Positions 23,320 to 33,623 of a stretch of 64,000 nt of DNA are shown here, one piece after another. A model generated the notes under the pieces. The model saw only the letters and a list, made by a program, of their open reading frames with translations, was not told where the DNA came from and ran no database searches. The position numbers and the translations under genes were made by a program. Position 1 is the stretch's first letter. Each line of letters opens with the position of its first letter. The DNA is from Dyadobacter frigoris (GTDB lineage Bacteria > Bacteroidota > Bacteroidia > Cytophagales > Spirosomataceae). The stretch is from positions 496,001 through 560,000 of the forward strand of contig NZ_SZVO01000001.1 of assembly GCF_005280585.1 (NCBI RefSeq), read 5' to 3'.

Positions 23320-23703
23320 ATGATAAAAGATAATTTGAAAAAATATGTTCTACTGGACGATTGTCCGGTAAGAAATGTCCTGGATCGTGTTGGTGATAAG
23401 TGGTCTATTCTGGTCATTTCAATTTTAGGAGAGGGCGGCACATTGCGCTTCAATGAGCTGAATGCAGTCATTGGTACTATTTCCCAAAAAATGTTGACCG
23501 TAACCCTGAAAACTCTGGAAGCCGACGGACTTGTTTCCAGAAAAATTTATCCTCAGGTTCCTCCGCGGGTTGAATATACTTTAACACCGCTTGGAGAAAG
23601 TTTACTGCCGGCTATGTCGCTGCTTGTGGATTGGGCTATGCAAAATATGTCCGCCATCAAGGCGTCGCGAGAGCAATATTCGGGTAGGAAGGAATTGGTA
23701 TAA
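23320..23703 (+). CDS. HxlR-family transcriptional regulator (QorR-like)
   Basis: 127 residues, the usual HxlR length. The winged-helix domain shows CPVRNVLDRVGDKWSILVI at about 12-30, typical of HxlR/MarR-like regulators, with a Cys near residue 12 that often senses thiol or quinone stress. The recognition helix (about 54-70) and wing (80-95, YPQVPPRVEYTLTPLG) are in place. It is read divergently from the quinone reductase gene and likely represses both on non-induced conditions. Confidence in the family is high; the signal is inferred. Confidence 0.9.
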   Translation: MIKDNLKKYVLLDDCPVRNVLDRVGDKWSILVISILGEGGTLRFNELNAVIGTISQKMLTVTLKTLEADGLVSRKIYPQVPPRVEYTLTPLGESLLPAMSLLVDWAMQNMSAIKASREQYSGRKELV

Positions 23704-23903
23704 GGAATGTTTTTAATTGACTTTCAGAGGCGTAGGAGGAAAGGGGAGTCTTCTTATGTTTAAGAATTTGCCAAATAATAAATAGAATTTTGTGATATTT
23801 TTTTGAAATGCAATCTTCTTTAATCTTTTGAGTAAGCTTAAAACACCCGCGATTTGCGTATTTTTACACAATCTAAATCGAATGAATCCGCTTTAACGTA
23901 AAT

Positions 23904-25160
23904 ATGATGGCAACTTATACAGACACAACGATGCTGGAAGAAACACAGCTTGCAATGGAATTGGAGGGGAAATACGGAGCTCACAATTACAAACCGATGC
24001 CCGTAGTACTTTCCAAAGGCGAAGGCGTGTATGTTTGGGATGTCGAAGGAAAACGTTATCTGGATTTTTTATCAGCTTACAGTGCTGTTAGTCAGGGGCA
24101 TTGTCATCCGAAAATTATCGCTGCGATGATTGAGCAGGCACAAAAATTGACTTTGACTTCCCGTGCATTTTACAGCGATAAACTAGGAGAATGCGAAAAA
24201 TTTCTATGTGAATATTTCGGTTATGATAAAGTTCTGATGATGAATTCCGGTGTGGAAGGTGGTGAAACTGCGTTGAAACTTACCCGGAAATGGGCCTATA
24301 AAGTGAAAGGCATAGCGCCAAATAAAGCAAAAACGGTTTATGCTTCCGGAAATTTCTGGGGACGTACGCTGGCTGCAATTTCCTCGTCAACAGATCCGTC
24401 AAGTACAGATGATTACGGACCATTTTTACCAGGTTTTCTGATCATTCCTTATGACGATCTTGAAGCTTTGGAAAACACGTTTAAAAATGATCCGGACATT
24501 GCCGGTTTCATGGTTGAACCCATTCAGGGAGAAGCCGGTGTAGTTGTTCCAAAGGAAGGATATTTGAAAGGGGTACGTGATTTATGTACGAAATACAACG
24601 TTCTTTTTATTGCGGACGAAGTTCAAACCGGAATAGGACGTACCGGAAAGCGGCTGGCTTGTGATTGGGAAAATGTGAAACCGGATATTCTTGTTCTTGG
24701 AAAAGCACTTTCCGGCGGAACAATGCCTGTTTCGGCAGCTTTTGCCAGCGATGAGATTATGTTAACAATTGCTCCGGGAGAACATGGTTCAACTTATGGT
24801 GGAAATCCTTTGGCCTGCGCAGTAACCATGGCAGCTTTACAGGTTGTTGATGACGAAAACCTGGCTGAAAATGCCGAGATTATGGGGCAGCTTTTCCGTC
24901 AGAGAATTGAAGATTTGAAACAAAAATGTAACCTGATTGAGCTTGTTCGAGGTAAAGGATTACTGAATGCAATTGTAATAAACGACACGGAAGACAGTGC
25001 GACGGCGATGAATTTGTGTTATAAAATGATGGACAAAGGATTATTATGTAAACCAACACACGGTAATAAAATTCGTTTTGCTCCGCCTTTGGTCATTACT
25101 GAAGAACAAATGAATGCCGCTTGTGATATCATTGAAGAAGTTTTTATGTCAACAAACTAA
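23904..25160 (+). CDS. rocD: Ornithine--oxo-acid (ornithine) aminotransferase
   Basis: 418 residues, class III PLP aminotransferase. It moves the delta-amino group of ornithine to 2-oxoglutarate, giving glutamate semialdehyde. Seen: SAVSQGH near 53, the [13 protein letters not shown] region, [14 protein letters not shown], and the PLP lysine in LGKALSGG. Length and motifs match RocD rather than ArgD. It is probably monocistronic or co-transcribed with the S41 protease gene, which starts 9 bases after its stop. The ATG pair at 23904/23907 leaves the exact start open by one codon. Confidence 0.92.
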   Translation: MMATYTDTTMLEETQLAMELEGKYGAHNYKPMPVVLSKGEGVYVWDVEGKRYLDFLSAYSAVSQGHCHPKIIAAMIEQAQKLTLTSRAFYSDKLGECEKFLCEYFGYDKVLMMNSGVEGGETALKLTRKWAYKVKGIAPNKAKTVYASGNFWGRTLAAISSSTDPSSTDDYGPFLPGFLIIPYDDLEALENTFKNDPDIAGFMVEPIQGEAGVVVPKEGYLKGVRDLCTKYNVLFIADEVQTGIGRTGKRLACDWENVKPDILVLGKALSGGTMPVSAAFASDEIMLTIAPGEHGSTYGGNPLACAVTMAALQVVDDENLAENAEIMGQLFRQRIEDLKQKCNLIELVRGKGLLNAIVINDTEDSATAMNLCYKMMDKGLLCKPTHGNKIRFAPPLVITEEQMNAACDIIEEVFMSTN

Positions 25161-25169
25161 ATCAACTTA

Positions 25170-26561
25170 ATGAAAAAAGTCTTTGTTCTGCTACTTTTTG
25201 TAACCGGTTTTCTGGCAGCTTGTCACGAAAAAAATGTTGATCCTGCTACCAATACGGAAACCAATCAGTGGATTCTGGATCAGATGAAAACCTGGTATTA
25301 CTGGAATGACAAAATTACAGCAAGTCCTGACCTTACTTTGGAGCCGGAAGCTTTTTTCAATTCTTTATTATACAAATTTGATGCAACCCTTCGTCCGGAC
25401 GGAGACCGTTTTTCATGGATTGAAAGTGACGCTGATGCTTTAAAAGCGGAATTAAGCGGATCAACAAAAACAACCGGGATGGAATTGAAATTATTTTATT
25501 ATCCAACCGGTGGTTCCAATATAGTTGGTATTGTAGCTTATACTTTACCCGGTTCGCCTGCTGCTTTGGCTGGTTTCAAACGAGGAGACGTTTTCACCCG
25601 CATTAACGACCAGAAACTCACCGCATCGAATTATTACGATCTGGTTTATTCTGATGCAGCGAAAAATTTTACGATGGGAAGTTTCAACGACAAAGATTCT
25701 ATCATTGAAACAACAATCAAAAAAGATGTAACACCGGTAAGCTTCCAGGAAGATCCTGTTTTCTTTGATACGACTTTTCAATACGGCAGCAACACCATTG
25801 GTTACCTTGTGTATCATCAATTCATTACCAGTAAAAATGGAAGTGATAAAAAGGAGTATGATACGGAACTGGATAATAAAATTGCCGCATTTAAATCCAA
25901 AAATGTAAACTCGCTTATTCTCGATCTTCGGTACAATCCCGGAGGATATGTAAGTTCGGCTACAAATCTTGCCAGTTTGATTGGGAAAAATATCTCTGCA
26001 AGCAAAGTATTTTATTACAAAGGGTACAATTCGACGATTACGCCGGTGCTGCAAAAAGAATATGGTGACGATTATTTCAATGATAAATTTGCTTCAAAAA
26101 GCCAGAATATAGGATCAAATCTCAATAATCTGATAATTCTTGTTTCTTCACGCACTGCGTCTGCCAGCGAATTGCTAATCAACGGTTTAAAACCTTATAT
26201 GACCGTGACGCTGGTGGGCGATAAAACGGTCGGTAAAAATGTTGGGTCTATTACGCTGAGTGATAAGTCCGGAAAAGTAAAATGGGGATTGCAGCCTATT
26301 GTAACAAGATCCTATAATAGTTTGAAACAATCTGGATATTCTGCTGGTTTTACGCCAGATATAGCGGCAAAAGAAGGGCTCAGACTTTATCCTTACGGAA
26401 ATGCCAAAGATCCGTTGTTAGGTGCGGCCTTAGCTCAAATCGTCGGTGCGCCCGTTACCCGGAAAACACCGGAGCAGTTAAGAACTTCCGCCTCTTATGT
26501 GGAAATTATGTCGACAATTGAAAAGAAAGCGGGCGGTAGCAATATGTTTTTTGATAAATAA
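25170..26561 (+). CDS. S41-family C-terminal processing protease, lipoprotein
   Basis: 463 residues. The N-terminus is a lipoprotein signal (FVTGFLAACHE, Cys at about 18). A PDZ-like segment (GSPAALAGFKRGDVFTRI, about 125-143) precedes the S41 peptidase domain, with YNPGGYVSSA and the catalytic serine in SSRTASASELL, and Lys in GKNVGSI. It would cleave proteins at the outer side of the inner membrane or in the periplasm. Nine bases separate it from rocD. The cell function is not shown by the locus. Confidence 0.88.
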   Translation: MKKVFVLLLFVTGFLAACHEKNVDPATNTETNQWILDQMKTWYYWNDKITASPDLTLEPEAFFNSLLYKFDATLRPDGDRFSWIESDADALKAELSGSTKTTGMELKLFYYPTGGSNIVGIVAYTLPGSPAALAGFKRGDVFTRINDQKLTASNYYDLVYSDAAKNFTMGSFNDKDSIIETTIKKDVTPVSFQEDPVFFDTTFQYGSNTIGYLVYHQFITSKNGSDKKEYDTELDNKIAAFKSKNVNSLILDLRYNPGGYVSSATNLASLIGKNISASKVFYYKGYNSTITPVLQKEYGDDYFNDKFASKSQNIGSNLNNLIILVSSRTASASELLINGLKPYMTVTLVGDKTVGKNVGSITLSDKSGKVKWGLQPIVTRSYNSLKQSGYSAGFTPDIAAKEGLRLYPYGNAKDPLLGAALAQIVGAPVTRKTPEQLRTSASYVEIMSTIEKKAGGSNMFFDK

Positions 26562-26732
26562 ATTCTATTTGTTTAATCTCAGAAATCCAGTTATTTAACT
26601 TCCGATATTCTTTATTTGATTAAATAGGATTGTGTTTTTATTAGTAAATTTTAGTAAAATTTTCAGGTTCGGTATACTTTTTATAATATTAGGAAAGCTT
26701 TCAAATTTCTAACACTATAAACAGAATACACT

Positions 26733-26987
26733 ATGGGCATTTTGACTTGGATTATCGTAGGATTGGTTGCCGGAGCTATCGCTAAGGCTTTACATCCGGG
26801 ACAAGATCCGGGAGGTTTTTTTGTAACTATATTAATAGGAATCGCCGGAGCCGTTGTCGGAGGCTGGATATCATCTCTTTTAGGATTCGGTGCAGTAGAC
26901 GGATTTAATATCGGAAGTCTTTTTGTTGCCATCTTAGGTGCTGTTTTACTCCTTTTTCTTTATAGAAAATTTAGTACAAAAGCATAG
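26733..26987 (+). CDS. GlsB/YeaQ/YmgE-family membrane protein
   Basis: 84 residues with three hydrophobic segments (about 4-17, 28-48, 58-78) and the family pattern GLVAGAIAKALHPGQDPGGF, IGIAGAVVGG and GSLFVAILGAVLLLFLYR. These transglycosylase-associated small proteins are stress-induced and poorly understood. It is a single-gene unit ended by a very strong terminator (27002-27041). The upstream gap 26562-26732 shows only AT-rich sequence with a possible -7 like TATACTTT near 26672. Confidence 0.9.
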   Translation: MGILTWIIVGLVAGAIAKALHPGQDPGGFFVTILIGIAGAVVGGWISSLLGFGAVDGFNIGSLFVAILGAVLLLFLYRKFSTKA

Positions 26988-27001
26988 CTGTTTTTAAGAC
27001 G

Positions 27002-27041
27002 ATGGAGAGGGAATAAGGTTGCAATCTTATTCCCTCTCCAT
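27002..27041 (+). terminator. Strong intrinsic terminator after the GlsB gene
   Basis: Two perfect 16-base arms (27002-27017 and 27026-27041) around an 8-base loop, followed by a T-rich tract. It excludes the upstream TTG start for the next gene, whose true ATG is at 27100. Confidence 0.9.
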
Positions 27042-27099
27042 TTATTTTGTTATTTTTGAGAAATTCCTGAAAAGGATTTACATCAACAATCCGATTACT

Positions 27100-28653
27100 A
27101 TGAAGCTGGTGAATAATATGACTGTCTGGTTTTTGAAGCGGCGCTTCGAAAGAATCGAGCAGTTTATGAAAAACCCTGTTGAAACCCAGCAACGTATATT
27201 TTCTGAACTTATCGAAACAGCCAGATATACCGAATGGGGAACAAAATATAATTTTGGCCAGATAAAATCCATTGAGGAATTTCAGGAGCAGGTTCCCGTT
27301 TCTTCTTATGAAGAATTATATCCCTATATCGAACGCGTTTTAAAAGGCGAGCCTAATGTACTTTGGCCGTCGCAGATCGAGTGGTTTTCAAAGTCATCCG
27401 GGACTACAAATGCCCGAAGCAAATTTCTTCCTGTTTCTCCCGAAGCATTAGAAGAATGCCACTATGAAGGCGGCAAAGATATGATGACGCTTTTGATCCA
27501 CAACAGGCCTGAAACGATGGTTTTCGATGGAAAAGGTTTATCAATTGGCGGGACTTTACATGCCAATCCTTTTGATGACTACACGCAGGTAGGCGATGTT
27601 TCTGCCGTAATTATGCAAAATCTTCCTGCCTGGGGTGAATTCATGCGAACGCCTCCGTTGGAAGTTGCGCTGATGGATCACTGGGAAAGCAAGCTTGAAA
27701 AGATGGCTGAAATTTGCTCAGAGGAAAATGTTACCAGTATTTTGGGTGTCCCAACCTGGACCATCCTTTTGCTTGATAAAATTCTCGCCCTGACCGGCAA
27801 AAACAATATGCTTGAAGTATGGCCGGATTTTGAAGTTTTCATTCATGGAGCCGTCTCTTTTGAGCCTTACCGCGACTTATTCACGCAAAAGTATTTTCCT
27901 TCCGAACATGTAACTTATCTCGAAACTTATAGCGCGTCCGAAGGCTTTTTCGCCATTCAGGACGATCTTTCCAAGGTTGGAGAAATGCTTTTAATGCTTG
28001 ATTACGGCATTTTTTATGAATTTATTCCAATAGATGAAGTTGGGAAACAACATCCAAAAGCATTGTTGCTGGATGAAGTAGAAATAGGGAAAAATTATGC
28101 TATGGTCATTTCTACCAACGCAGGTTTGTGGCGTTACCTGATAGGCGATACGGTAAAATTTACTTCCAAATATCCTTTTCGACTGAAAGTCAGCGGACGG
28201 ACAAAACATTTTATCAATGCTTTTGGAGAAGAAGTAATTGTTGAAAATGCAGATCACGCCATCAAAATTGCTGCACAAAATACGGATTCATTAGTAGCCA
28301 ATTATACAGCGGGCCCCGTTTATATGGGTGATGGTTCCCGTGGACGTCATGAATGGATTGTCGAGTTTACAAAAGAGCCGCAAAATCATGAGGAATTCAC
28401 CAGAATTCTGGATGAGACTTTGCGCGAAGTCAATTCGGACTATGATGCAAAACGGTATAAGGATATGGCCTTATTGTCGCCAATCGTTCATTTTGCGCCT
28501 GCGAATACTTTCTATAACTGGATGTCAAAACGCAATAAACTCGGCGGACAAAACAAGGTTCCCAGACTTAGCAATGACAGGGTTTATCTGGAAGATTTGT
28601 TGGGGCAGTCGGCTTTCGGCAGTCAGCAATCAGCTTCTGACCTAAGTCATTAA
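27100..28653 (+). CDS. GH3 auxin-responsive promoter family protein (acyl-adenylate type)
   Basis: 517 residues from the ATG at 27100; an in-frame TTG at 27019 falls in the terminator and is rejected. The GH3 fold belongs to the ANL adenylating family: SSGTTNARSKFLP (ATP P-loop-like), the YSASEGFFAI and LEVGKNYAMVIST regions, and YRLGDTVKF-like LIGDTVKFTS. Plant GH3 proteins conjugate amino acids to hormones; bacterial members are of unknown substrate. It appears monocistronic. Its 3' end includes part of a near-palindromic repeat (28611-28716). Confidence 0.85.
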   Translation: MKLVNNMTVWFLKRRFERIEQFMKNPVETQQRIFSELIETARYTEWGTKYNFGQIKSIEEFQEQVPVSSYEELYPYIERVLKGEPNVLWPSQIEWFSKSSGTTNARSKFLPVSPEALEECHYEGGKDMMTLLIHNRPETMVFDGKGLSIGGTLHANPFDDYTQVGDVSAVIMQNLPAWGEFMRTPPLEVALMDHWESKLEKMAEICSEENVTSILGVPTWTILLLDKILALTGKNNMLEVWPDFEVFIHGAVSFEPYRDLFTQKYFPSEHVTYLETYSASEGFFAIQDDLSKVGEMLLMLDYGIFYEFIPIDEVGKQHPKALLLDEVEIGKNYAMVISTNAGLWRYLIGDTVKFTSKYPFRLKVSGRTKHFINAFGEEVIVENADHAIKIAAQNTDSLVANYTAGPVYMGDGSRGRHEWIVEFTKEPQNHEEFTRILDETLREVNSDYDAKRYKDMALLSPIVHFAPANTFYNWMSKRNKLGGQNKVPRLSNDRVYLEDLLGQSAFGSQQSASDLSH

Positions 28654-28716
28654 CACAATTGTCAAAATCTATCATCCTTTATTAAGCCGATAGCCGACCG
28701 CTGACGGCCGAAAGCC
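28611..28716. repeat. Inverted REP-like repeat around the GH3 gene stop
   Basis: GGCTTTCGGC (28611-28620) and its inverse GCCGAAAGCC (28707-28716) are perfect. The next ~15 bases also align after inversion with a few changes (GTCAGC, then TC-GCT). The left arm codes the last residues of the GH3 protein. The shape is like REP-type elements, which can also act as terminators or stabilise transcripts; other copies elsewhere in this window were not seen. Confidence 0.45.
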
Positions 28717-28721
28717 CTGCT

Positions 28722-31700
28722 ATGATTCCGAAGTATCTCAAAATAAAAGGTTTATATTCTTACCAATCCGAACAGGAAATCCAGTTTGATGCGTTAACGG
28801 ATGCGTCGCTATTTGGTATTTTCGGAGCGGTGGGTAGTGGGAAATCTTCGATTCTGGAAGCAATTACTTTTGCGCTTTATGGAGACACAGAGCGGTTGAA
28901 TCGTTCGGGTGACGATCGTACTTATAATATGATGAACCTGCGGTCGGATGAATTATTGATTGATTTTGAATGTATTGCAGGAAAACCTGCGGAATTGTAC
29001 CGGTTTACGGTTAAAGGAAAAAGGAACAGCAAGAATTTCAAGGAGGTAAAAACTTTTGAAAGAAAAGCATATAAATCGGTTGAAGGTGCCTGGATACCGC
29101 TTCCGGATGAAGAAAATGCGGAGCGGATCATTGGATTAAGTTATGACAATTTTCGTCGTACGATTATTATTCCGCAGGGCCGTTTTCAGGAATTTATTGA
29201 ACTGAAAGATGCCGAAAGAACAAGGATGATGAAAGAACTTTTCCAGCTGGAAAAGTATGATCTGAGCCGGAAAGTGGGTACGCTGGGCAAACAGAATGAT
29301 TTGGAATTGTCTAATCTGGATGGTCAGTTACTGACGTTGGGTGAAGTGACACCTGAAATGATTGCTGCCGAAGAAATAAAAAGAGAAGAAGTAAGGCAGC
29401 TGATCAAATCAATCAATAAGGAACTTACAGCGCAAACGGAGCTTGAAAATCAGTTTCAAAAATTAAAACTGATTGCCGAAAAACTACAATTGCTTAATAG
29501 CCGGATTCTCGCTTTGGAATCGCAAAAGCCGGATATGGAATTGCGTGAAGAAACACTCCGGGTTTTTGAAATTTGCTCGCTGCATTTTAAATCACTTTTT
29601 GACAGAAAAAAATCATACATGATTGCTATTGAGAGAGATAGTCAGTCATTTGAAAGGAACTTTCGCAGGAATACAGAACTTGATTCTGTATTGACCCAGC
29701 AACGTGAAGTGTTGGCGAAAATTCAGCCTCAATACGAAAAACGTGAAGAATTGCTGGATACTGCCGGGGAATTGGAAAAGGTAATTCAGATTCTTGAAAA
29801 TAAAACCGCTTTGGAAAAAAGCAAAGGTGCGCTTGTCCGTGGAGAAGTGAAACTTTTGGAAAAGGAAAAGGCAATAGAGTTTCTGAAAATCAGGAAGTTG
29901 GAAAAAGAAGAGCTGAATGAAAAAAGAAAAGCCGGACTGTCGGATATTCAGGAACTTAGCGAGATTAAGGTTTGGTACACAACGTCGGATAGTTTAACGG
30001 AAAATCGCATTTCTGTTAAAAAAGAAGCAGACGATTTACAAGCGGAAATTGTAAAACAACAAGGATTTTTACAAACGAAAACGCAGGAAGCAAATAAGGT
30101 TTTTTCTTTACAAATTATTCCGGAAGCAAATCTGGAAATGATTCAAAATTCAGTTTCGGATTATTTGCTGGTTAATGAAAAGGAGAGTGAGAACTTGAAT
30201 CAAAAGCTGGTGCTGGCCAATACCAGATTAGCTTTACAGAGATTTGCCAATAGTTTGGAAGATGGGAAACCTTGTCCGTTATGTGGCGCGGAGCATCACC
30301 CTTCCGTTTTACCTGAGGATGATTCTGTTTTTGAAGAGATAAAAAGTATAGAAGTTCAGCGAATTAATTTACAGAAACTGGAACAGGCAATCCGACTGTT
30401 TCAATCACCAGTTGAGAGGATTTTTAACCAGATTGAAAGTCTGGAAAAACAGAAAAGTACAATTAAACAACGCTGGACCGAAGTAAGGACTAAAATAGAT
30501 GCACATGATAAAACATTCATCTGGCTCAAATTTGATAAAAATAACCGTGAAGCTTTTGAGCAGCATTTTAACGCGGCAGTAAAAACCCAGGCAGAGATAA
30601 AGGAAAATGAAGTTGCGATAAAAGCCGCATCGCAACTTATAGAAGCCGAAACAAAAGAGAAAGTTGAAAAAATTGAACAGCCGCTGCAAAATCTCAGAAA
30701 CGAAATTCTGAAAATTGAAAACACGGTTTCTACATTATCCGGACAGCTTGAAAAGGTTAGTTTAAATCATTTTGAGGCGCTGGATAAAACAGCTATTTCT
30801 GAGAAAATCGGAGTGTTGAAAAATCAGTATAAAGAACTGAACCGCTTATACGAGCAAACGGAAAAGCAGCTTGATATTCTGGAAAAGGAAAAAGATATGA
30901 TTTCCGGTAGTCAGAATATTTTGCAGGAAACGCTTGAAAGAAACCGTGGTGAGTTAGCTTCGGCGCAAATTGAAATTGGAAATCAATTAAAAATACATCA
31001 GTTTGAATCGGAGGAGTGGGTTAGTAACATTCTCCAAAAACCTGTAATTATTGATCATGAACGTAAAATCATTGATCAGTATAAAAATACATTAAGCAAT
31101 GCCAAAAGAGATCTGGAAGTTTTGAAAATTGAAAACGCTGATCAAAACTATGATGCTGAAAAACATGCGAGTGCGCTGGCCAACAAGGAAACCTTGACAT
31201 TGAGCTTAAACAATAAAAGAAAAGAAGAAGGAGGGCTGGATGGTTTGCTTTTAAAAATGGCTGAGGACTTAGCAAAAAAAGAGTCTCTCCAAAAAAATAA
31301 AACCAGGCTTGAATTGAGGAAAGAACATCTGGATGATTTAGCAAGATTGTTCCGTTCCAGCGGTTTTGTGGATTATGCGTCAAGTATTTATTTGCAAAAT
31401 TTAATTCATGCTGCGAATGATCGTTTCCACCAGATGACACATCAGCAGCTTCATTTGGAACTTGGGGAAGGGAATAGTTTTTGGGTAAGAGATTTGTTGA
31501 ACGGCGGCCATATGCGTCTGCTAAAAACGCTTTCCGGCGGGCAGAAATTCCAGGCTGCACTGTCTTTGGCACTTGCCCTGGCGGATCATATTCATGTCAG
31601 GAATGAGTCAAAACATAACTTTTTCTTTTTGGATGAAGGTTTTGGTTCTCTTGACAAAAATGCATTGCAGACCGTTTTTGAAACACTGAAATCGCTAAGA

Positions 31701-31820
31701 AAAGAAAACCGGATCGTTGGAATTATCAGTCATGTTGAAGATTTGCAGCAGGAAATCCAGGCCTATCTTCGAATTGTTGAAAGTGAAGAAGGAAGTAAAA
31801 TTATGACGAGCTGGGGTTAG
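28722..31820 (+). CDS. sbcC: SbcC-type DNA repair ATPase (Rad50-like)
   Basis: 1032 residues. N-terminal Walker A GAVGSGKSS (about 35-43), two long coiled-coil arms, a zinc-hook CPLCG at about 520, then the ABC signature LSGGQ, Walker B FFFLDEGFGSLD and D-loop near the C-terminus. With SbcD it forms a nuclease that cleaves hairpins and protein-blocked DNA ends. No sbcD gene lies next to it, which is unusual. It starts 69 bases after the GH3 gene, beside an inverted repeat. The next gene begins 60 bases after its stop, so no operon is clear. Confidence 0.92.
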   Translation: MIPKYLKIKGLYSYQSEQEIQFDALTDASLFGIFGAVGSGKSSILEAITFALYGDTERLNRSGDDRTYNMMNLRSDELLIDFECIAGKPAELYRFTVKGKRNSKNFKEVKTFERKAYKSVEGAWIPLPDEENAERIIGLSYDNFRRTIIIPQGRFQEFIELKDAERTRMMKELFQLEKYDLSRKVGTLGKQNDLELSNLDGQLLTLGEVTPEMIAAEEIKREEVRQLIKSINKELTAQTELENQFQKLKLIAEKLQLLNSRILALESQKPDMELREETLRVFEICSLHFKSLFDRKKSYMIAIERDSQSFERNFRRNTELDSVLTQQREVLAKIQPQYEKREELLDTAGELEKVIQILENKTALEKSKGALVRGEVKLLEKEKAIEFLKIRKLEKEELNEKRKAGLSDIQELSEIKVWYTTSDSLTENRISVKKEADDLQAEIVKQQGFLQTKTQEANKVFSLQIIPEANLEMIQNSVSDYLLVNEKESENLNQKLVLANTRLALQRFANSLEDGKPCPLCGAEHHPSVLPEDDSVFEEIKSIEVQRINLQKLEQAIRLFQSPVERIFNQIESLEKQKSTIKQRWTEVRTKIDAHDKTFIWLKFDKNNREAFEQHFNAAVKTQAEIKENEVAIKAASQLIEAETKEKVEKIEQPLQNLRNEILKIENTVSTLSGQLEKVSLNHFEALDKTAISEKIGVLKNQYKELNRLYEQTEKQLDILEKEKDMISGSQNILQETLERNRGELASAQIEIGNQLKIHQFESEEWVSNILQKPVIIDHERKIIDQYKNTLSNAKRDLEVLKIENADQNYDAEKHASALANKETLTLSLNNKRKEEGGLDGLLLKMAEDLAKKESLQKNKTRLELRKEHLDDLARLFRSSGFVDYASSIYLQNLIHAANDRFHQMTHQQLHLELGEGNSFWVRDLLNGGHMRLLKTLSGGQKFQAALSLALALADHIHVRNESKHNFFFLDEGFGSLDKNALQTVFETLKSLRKENRIVGIISHVEDLQQEIQAYLRIVESEEGSKIMTSWG

Positions 31821-31880
31821 GAATTATCAGTTGTTAACAGGTATCTTTATGCAACGTTATCAATACCACCCCCTAACAAA

Positions 31881-33080
31881 ATGTTATTTGAGGATTTTTA
31901 CCATTCTTTGGGCCGAAGAATTGAATCTCGGCTTGCGTCCAAATATTGGCTTTGGAAACTTGTTGCCTTTTCTGTTCTTGTCTCGCTTTTTCTTGCTTTT
32001 CCTCCTTATACATTACTCTTAGGCCATCTGAGTGAACATGGCATGAAACTGGATGCCTGGGTTTTTGTCCAAAACCAGAGCCAGGATCTTTTCCATCCCC
32101 AAGGTATGGATTTCGATGTGCGCCGTGAAAACATGATTTTCCGTTGGGTACTGCCACTTCTGTCTTTTCTTACAGGCCACAATATTATCATCATTATTTT
32201 ACTGCAATCCGTTCTCGGGGTATTCTTTATTTATAATGTTGGTCAGTGGGTTTATGCTGTTTCAAATGACAAAATAACAACCAGTTTGTTTGTCATTTCC
32301 ATTGCTAATATTTTCGTCTGCACCTGGACATTTGCTGACATTTATGGTTATGGAGACGGTTTTGCGTACTTTTTTCTTTTAGTCGCTTTATTGAACCGTA
32401 ATCCGGTTATTATTTTTATAGCCTTACAGATCGCCTTTTTTACGGACGAACGTGCCGTTATTGCCGGCGGTTATTTGTTGCTTTTTCATATGTTGATAAA
32501 GGTTTATGAGCTTAAAGATTTTCGCCTTGTTACACTCTTCAAAAACGTGTTTTCAGGTAATAATGCCTGGGTTTGGTTGGCGTGGATATTTTATTTTACT
32601 GTTCGATTTTATGTAAGGGAAAAATATTTTCCAAATCATAGTTATTCCACACTAGGCACGCCTGTTTTATTTGCAGATGCACATCGCTATGGTTTGGGAA
32701 GCAGTTTGTGGACAGCATTTGAAGGCATGTGGCTGCTCATGGGCGGAGCAATTCTTGCTTTATGGCTTACCAAAAGATACAACTTGTTGTTGGTAGTAAG
32801 TGTAGGTTTTATAGTCTTAATAGCCACAGGTATTTATGTACACGATATTGACCGGGCATTATCTTACGGATTTCCATTTTTATTGATGGCCATTTATGTC
32901 CTTTTTCAAACGGTTTCATTAAGATCAATAAGACTGATACTCTTTTTTACAGCGGCCGTTTGTGTGATTCACCCCATGGTTTATTATATGGGTTACAATA
33001 GAATTTTGTGGATGGAACCCTTTCCTGTCAGGGCTTTTATGTTACTGGATTATTGGATGGGCTGGAATTTTTTTAGCTGA
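31881..33080 (+). CDS. Multi-spanning membrane protein of unknown function
   Basis: 399 residues with about nine predicted membrane helices; the clearest lie at about 25-45, 82-100, 125-150, 205-225 and 285-300. It resembles the DUF2029/EpsG-like or glycosyltransferase-type integral membrane proteins of glycan clusters, but I cannot name it. It precedes FdtA and FdtB genes, with 153 bases of noncoding DNA between. No catalytic motif is clear. Possibly a polymerase or flippase-like step. Confidence 0.6.
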   Translation: MLFEDFYHSLGRRIESRLASKYWLWKLVAFSVLVSLFLAFPPYTLLLGHLSEHGMKLDAWVFVQNQSQDLFHPQGMDFDVRRENMIFRWVLPLLSFLTGHNIIIIILLQSVLGVFFIYNVGQWVYAVSNDKITTSLFVISIANIFVCTWTFADIYGYGDGFAYFFLLVALLNRNPVIIFIALQIAFFTDERAVIAGGYLLLFHMLIKVYELKDFRLVTLFKNVFSGNNAWVWLAWIFYFTVRFYVREKYFPNHSYSTLGTPVLFADAHRYGLGSSLWTAFEGMWLLMGGAILALWLTKRYNLLLVVSVGFIVLIATGIYVHDIDRALSYGFPFLLMAIYVLFQTVSLRSIRLILFFTAAVCVIHPMVYYMGYNRILWMEPFPVRAFMLLDYWMGWNFFS

Positions 33081-33233
33081 AATCTTTTTACCTGCATGTT
33101 TCGTAAGTCTGTTAAATAAAATAATATTGACTTAAAAAATTTATTGAGATTTATTTTAGAACTTTGATATTAACCCATTCTTAAAAGCACCAGGACTCCC
33201 GATTTATATTTTCACAATATAATTAACCCATCT

Positions 33234-33623
33234 ATGCCGACATTATTACAATTGGACACTTTTAATTCTGATTCCGGTAACCTTACTGTTTTTGAAAAAG
33301 TTATTCCGGGTACAATCAAGAGAGTTTTTTATATTTATGGAGCTTCTGAAATGAGCCGCGGAGGACACAGGCACCACACTGCCTGGAATGCTTTGATTTG
33401 TCTTCATGGGAGCTGTCATATTTATAGTTATGATGGGAAACAAGAAGAAGATTTCACTTTAAACAGCCCTACGATCTGCCTTATTTTAGAACCAAAAGAC
33501 TGGCATGTAATGGATTCATTTTCAGAAGATGCAATTCTTTTGGTGCTGTCAAATGAATATTATGACCGCGCAGATTATATTGATGAACCTTACCTGATAC
33601 GTTCGCGGGAGCTGTCATTATGA
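33234..33623 (+). CDS. fdtA: dTDP-4-oxo-hexose 3,4-ketoisomerase (FdtA/WxcM-like)
   Basis: 129 residues, a single cupin domain of the WxcM/FdtA family. Conserved features: [21 protein letters not shown] (about 33-53) with the His pair, LHGSCHIY near 62, and PKDWHVM (83-89). FdtA converts dTDP-6-deoxy-4-oxo-glucose to the 3-oxo sugar, which FdtB aminates. Its stop overlaps the fdtB start by 4 bases, as in known fdt operons. The acetylase FdtC is not seen in this window. Confidence 0.85.
   Translation: MPTLLQLDTFNSDSGNLTVFEKVIPGTIKRVFYIYGASEMSRGGHRHHTAWNALICLHGSCHIYSYDGKQEEDFTLNSPTICLILEPKDWHVMDSFSEDAILLVLSNEYYDRADYIDEPYLIRSRELSL

Noticed and set aside
27019..27099. N-terminal extension of the GH3 protein
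   Set aside because: It starts with TTG inside a strong terminator and reads into noncoding sequence; ATG at 27100 is better.
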